From: Bacteroidota bacterium
GTDB taxonomy: Bacteria; Bacteroidota; Bacteroidia; Bacteroidales; PUMT01
Assembly (NCBI GenBank): GCA_003554865.1
Contig: PWHJ01000208.1
Span: 1 to 35,049 of the forward strand
Length of the DNA: 35,049 nucleotides
Direction of reading: 5' to 3'
The translations under genes were made by a program, and so were the position numbers. Shown piece by piece: positions 32,240-35,049 of the stretch. Position 1 is the first letter of the stretch; each line of letters opens with the position of its first letter. A model generated the notes under the pieces. That model saw only the letters and a program-made list of their open reading frames with translations, ran no database searches and was not told where the DNA came from.

Positions 32240-34528
32240 TTATCTACTGATTCTGTACTCATCAGGTGGTGTTTGCCCGGCAAGGTGTCGAACAAAATGA
32301 TCCCATGTTCGCCGTATGTGATACGATTCGTTGGAGTAGCCATGACCCCGGTTTGGCATTACAATCAGGTCGAAATCTTTGTTATGGCGAATCAGTTCAT
32401 CAACAAGCAACAACGTCATGGAGGGATGTACATTGGTGTCCATAGTGCCGTAGCTTATGAGGAGTTCTCCTTCAAGATTTTCGGCCATAAGGTGTACGGC
32501 CTGATTTTCATAATTGTCACCTTCAAGCAGCCCCTGGTATTTTTCACCCCAGTAGTATGTGTACCCCCTGTTATCGTGGTTGCCGGCACTGGATACACCT
32601 ACTTTAAAAAATTCAGGGTGTTGCAACAGTGCTGCTGCAGTAGCATATCCACCCCCGGAATGACCATAAATTCCTGCCCGATCGATATCGATAAAGGAGT
32701 ATCGTTCAGCCAGCTCTTTCATTCCAGCAATTTGATCAGGCAGCCCATTATCAGCCATGTTGCCGTGATAGTATGTATGAAATTCCCGTGAGCGGAGGGG
32801 GCTGCTTCCCAGTGCATCAATAGCAACAACCACAAAGCCAAGCTCAGCAAGGGCGTATGCCTGTTGACGCTTGGTGGTGGAAAAGCTGCGCGAGCCCAGG
32901 CTGCCACCTTGTGGGCCGGGGTAGATGGCGTTCACAATCGGGTAGGACTTGTTTTCGTCGAAATCCCTTGGCAGAATCATAACGCCGTACAAATCCGTCT
33001 CGCCATAGCGGTCTTTTACACTGAACGGGACAGGTTTTCGCCAGCCGGTTGCCAGAAGGTCTTCAATGTCGGCCTCTTCAAGCTCCATAATCAGATTACC
33101 ATTACGATCGCGCACCACAGTTTTTTGCGGCTCTGTAAACGTGGAGTAGGTATCCACAAACCAGGATGCATCGCTGCTGAGAGTTACTCTATGATTGGCA
33201 TCTTCCGGTGTGAGAAGTGTAAGATCGGAGCCATCAAAATTTACTCTGTAAAGATGATAAAAGTAGGGATCACGGCCTTCTTCGCGTCCCACTCCGGTGA
33301 AGAAAATTTCGCGCGAATCTTGATCAATGTGCAGAATATCAACCACATTCCAGTCGCCATCGGTTATTTGATTGATCAGCTCACCGGTTTCCAGATCGTG
33401 CAGATAGAGGTGACCCCAGTTGCTCTTTCGGGTGAACCATATGAATTCGTTCGAATCGTGCAACACCCTCCAGTTTGGAATACCGCGGGATCTAAGGTTC
33501 GATTCAAAGAAAATGTCATCATGCTCGTGATATACTTCCCGAACATCGCCGCTGGCCGGATCAGCAACGCGAAGGCGAACATCCTTGTAATCGCGCGAGG
33601 TGGAGACGAAAGCCAGTTTACCGGAATTGCTGCTCCACTCATTATCCACCCATGCTCCATTACGAATCAACCCGCAGCAGTTTGAACTGCGGTGGTGATC
33701 GGGATCGATATCAAGGAAAGTTTTTGATTGCTGCTCCACATCAATAATAACACGCTCCAGCATTGGCACAATAGAATCGCCCGGCAGCGCGTATGGCCAG
33801 ATATCGGCTTCAGGGCGGCCTTCGCGGGTTTCCCAGAGAGTCATGGTTCCCACCTCCCGCTCATCTTGCCGAAACGTGCTGATTTTTTTTGAATTGGGCG
33901 ACCATTTCATCAGCGGACGATCAGACCGGCGCCAGCCGTGGTTATCCGTGGCGTATCCGTAATTGTGCTCGCCATCGGTAGTGAGCTGTATGCGTTCGTC
34001 TGTTTCAATCACTTGCACCCAAAGGTTGTTCTCTTCAATGTATGCGGCGAGTTTACCATCGGGCGAGGTTACCGAATTTTGTACCGGGGAATGTACAGTT
34101 TCATATAAAGAGCATTCATAGTCTTGCAACGAGCAACTCCAGACCTCTTCTTCGCGCTCAAAACGGATGGTGGTTGCATCATCATAAAACCTGAGATTTT
34201 GAAGCTGGAGATTTTCCGGGTCAGCTTCTGAGTCTGTTGCTTCTTCAATCGCATCGGCAAGGCGTCCATGATCAAAAGCAAGTTCTCGTGTTTGATCGTC
34301 TACATCAACCAACATGTAGAGGTTGCCTTCACGGGAGTTCTGAATATACCAAAAACGGTTCTCATCAATCTGGTTTGGATTAACATTGCTGTAAAAAACT
34401 TTGTCTGCAAGGTTCCATGAGAGCATGTCTTCGGCTCGTTCGTAAGCTTCCTCCATATCCTGGGCAGCAACAGAAAAGGTTGTTCCAAGTAAAAGCAGGA
34501 AAGCGACTGGTATTATCCGTTTTTTCAT
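32240..34528 (-). CDS. S9-family peptidase (dipeptidyl peptidase IV-like), secreted
   Basis: The 762-residue protein has a signal peptide (MKKRIIPVAFLLLLGTTFSV), a DPP IV N-terminal beta-propeller (about 90-470) and a C-terminal alpha/beta hydrolase peptidase S9 domain (about 510-752). The catalytic triad is visible: Ser624 in GIYGHSGGGYATAA, Asp697 in YGTMDTNVHPS and His729 in NRGHGYS. It should cut dipeptides, typically after Pro or Ala, outside the cytoplasm. Its codons look more G+C rich at third positions than those of the neighbouring A+T-rich genes. It lies between an IS3 remnant and a hairpin-rich region, which suggests acquisition by transfer, an inference from context. Confidence 0.93.
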   Translation of the reverse strand: MKKRIIPVAFLLLLGTTFSVAAQDMEEAYERAEDMLSWNLADKVFYSNVNPNQIDENRFWYIQNSREGNLYMLVDVDDQTRELAFDHGRLADAIEEATDSEADPENLQLQNLRFYDDATTIRFEREEEVWSCSLQDYECSLYETVHSPVQNSVTSPDGKLAAYIEENNLWVQVIETDERIQLTTDGEHNYGYATDNHGWRRSDRPLMKWSPNSKKISTFRQDEREVGTMTLWETREGRPEADIWPYALPGDSIVPMLERVIIDVEQQSKTFLDIDPDHHRSSNCCGLIRNGAWVDNEWSSNSGKLAFVSTSRDYKDVRLRVADPASGDVREVYHEHDDIFFESNLRSRGIPNWRVLHDSNEFIWFTRKSNWGHLYLHDLETGELINQITDGDWNVVDILHIDQDSREIFFTGVGREEGRDPYFYHLYRVNFDGSDLTLLTPEDANHRVTLSSDASWFVDTYSTFTEPQKTVVRDRNGNLIMELEEADIEDLLATGWRKPVPFSVKDRYGETDLYGVMILPRDFDENKSYPIVNAIYPGPQGGSLGSRSFSTTKRQQAYALAELGFVVVAIDALGSSPLRSREFHTYYHGNMADNGLPDQIAGMKELAERYSFIDIDRAGIYGHSGGGYATAAALLQHPEFFKVGVSSAGNHDNRGYTYYWGEKYQGLLEGDNYENQAVHLMAENLEGELLISYGTMDTNVHPSMTLLLVDELIRHNKDFDLIVMPNRGHGYSNESYHIRRTWDHFVRHLAGQTPPDEYRISR

Positions 34529-34718
34529 AAATAGAGCGGTGTGTTTTTTTTATTTATCAATCGGTTTAAATAACCGGCTTTGGGTTATAAAAATAAAAAA
34601 AAAATCAAAGAAGCAGTACAGAATTGAAACTTTTAACAGAGTTTACGCGAATACAATCCATTTTCAGGTTGCAAAGAGCATTGTTTGTATAGTTTCTCTG
34701 CAATTTGGCTTAGCGCTG
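34529..34718. other. Intergenic stretch upstream of the S9 peptidase gene
   Basis: About 190 nt without a convincing gene, with long A/T runs near the peptidase start that probably contain its promoter on the - strand. Confidence 0.45.
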
Positions 34719-34839
34719 CGTTAAGGCACATTTTTTTTGGATGCAAAAGTTGCGAAGCAACGGGCAGACAAAAGTTCAGCTTTAGCTGAATTGAGGGCAA
34801 CTTGTTGCCTGAGATCGGCGAAGCCAATGTGCCTGAACG
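34719..34839. repeat. Hairpin array bounded by a 14-bp inverted repeat
   Basis: CGTTAAGGCACATT (34719-34732) and AATGTGCCTGAACG (34826-34839) pair at 13 of 14 positions. Between them are four small hairpins: GTTGCgaaGCAAC (34749-34761), TTCAGCtttaGCTGAA (34775-34790), GGCAACttGTTGCC (34796-34809) and GGCgaaGCC (34817-34825). Confidence 0.75.
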
Positions 34840-34970
34840 TTTCTGATATAGCCACAGTAGCTGATTTGCGGGCTTCGTCACTGTCCACCGCTACAAAAGA
34901 TTATGCGGGAGACAAAGGTTAAATACAATAATCGTCCTGCATTGTATATGCGATGTTAGGCTTTCGTGCA

Positions 34971-35049
34971 TTATTGTTTCAGTATTTCAATCAGTTCTTT
35001 GTTTATATATATAGTCTCTCGTCCAACTTTCTGAGATTCCAGCATCCCA
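34971..35049 (-). CDS. C-terminal end of a possible winged-helix regulator, cut by the window edge
   Basis: On the - strand the frame from 35049 reads GMLESQKVGRETIYINKELI followed by EILKQ and a stop at 34973-34971. The pattern (a leucine-rich helix end, then QKVGRETIYIN like a beta wing) resembles the end of ArsR-type or similar small winged-helix regulators. Only 25 residues are visible, so the family call is tentative. Eleven bases after the stop comes GCCTAAC (34959-34953), an attC-like core. Confidence 0.5.
   Translation of the reverse strand, partial: GMLESQKVGRETIYINKELIEILKQ

Noticed and set aside
32864-33685. Long + strand frame (273 codons) within the S9 peptidase gene
   Set aside because: It is antisense to a gene with a complete catalytic triad, and its product shows no domain.
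34829-34959. True integron attC site on the - strand
   Set aside because: GCCTAAC fits one end, but the other end reads GTTCAGGC and not GTTRRRY, and the inner arms do not pair clearly, so it is listed only as attC-like.
1-35049. tRNA, rRNA or CRISPR array
   Set aside because: No T-loop motifs with a cloverleaf, no rRNA segments and no regularly spaced direct repeats were seen on either strand.

Overview
The window reads as chromosomal DNA of a member of the Bacteroidota, probably a Bacteroidales/Marinilabiliales-type organism. Three things point there: protein family content (cyclophilin, NhaC, MalY/PatB, UbiE/MenG-type methyltransferase, TlpA-like lipoprotein, flavodiiron protein, S9 peptidase), A+T-rich intergenic DNA with few Shine-Dalgarno sites, and several matches to the Bacteroidota promoter form (TTTG or TTG, about 18-20 nt, TAnnTTTG). 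No rRNA, tRNA or CRISPR array was seen. The taxonomic call is an inference from reading, not from a search.

Layout. Positions 1-7800 are housekeeping: a secreted peptidyl-prolyl isomerase, a small ferredoxin and a serine racemase/threonine dehydratase-type PLP enzyme on the + strand, then malY/patB-nhaC and prfC on the - strand. From about 6800 to 15940 sulfur-related genes are concentrated: a DUF523-DUF1722 protein (TudS-like), an SLC13/RCK_C permease, a metallo-beta-lactamase/double-rhodanese protein followed by a YeeE/YedE sulfur transporter split into two genes, a TlpA-like thioredoxin lipoprotein and a triple-rhodanese sulfurtransferase. An FkbM methyltransferase sits among them. Next come a 3'-end remnant of a fasciclin gene, an unknown secreted protein, and the pyruvate dehydrogenase operon (aceE-type E1 plus single-lipoyl E2) behind a clear promoter.

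Positions 21757-26640 carry selO, a menG/ubiE gene split by a -1 frameshift at a slippery run, a DOMON lipoprotein paired with a 74-residue two-helix membrane protein, and small membrane proteins (DUF1622, GlsB/YeaQ, an unknown). From 26683 to the end the content looks accessory: an AlbA_2/Schlafen-type protein, a flavodiiron protein, a thioredoxin-fold protein with one active-site Cys, a serine hydrolase, a PadR regulator with its membrane partner behind a palindromic operator, an IS3-type OrfA remnant, an S9 peptidase, and the end of a possible winged-helix regulator beyond an intergenic region rich in small hairpins.

The most notable items without a ready explanation are: a dispersed intergenic repeat present in two full (about 135 bp) and two partial copies; the DOMON/two-helix His-x13-His gene pair, which could be a minimal split version of a DOMON-cytochrome b561 electron carrier; the menG frameshift at A_AAA_AAC; the palindromes upstream of aceE and over the padR promoter; and cassette-like hairpin regions at 30947-31078 and 34719-34959.
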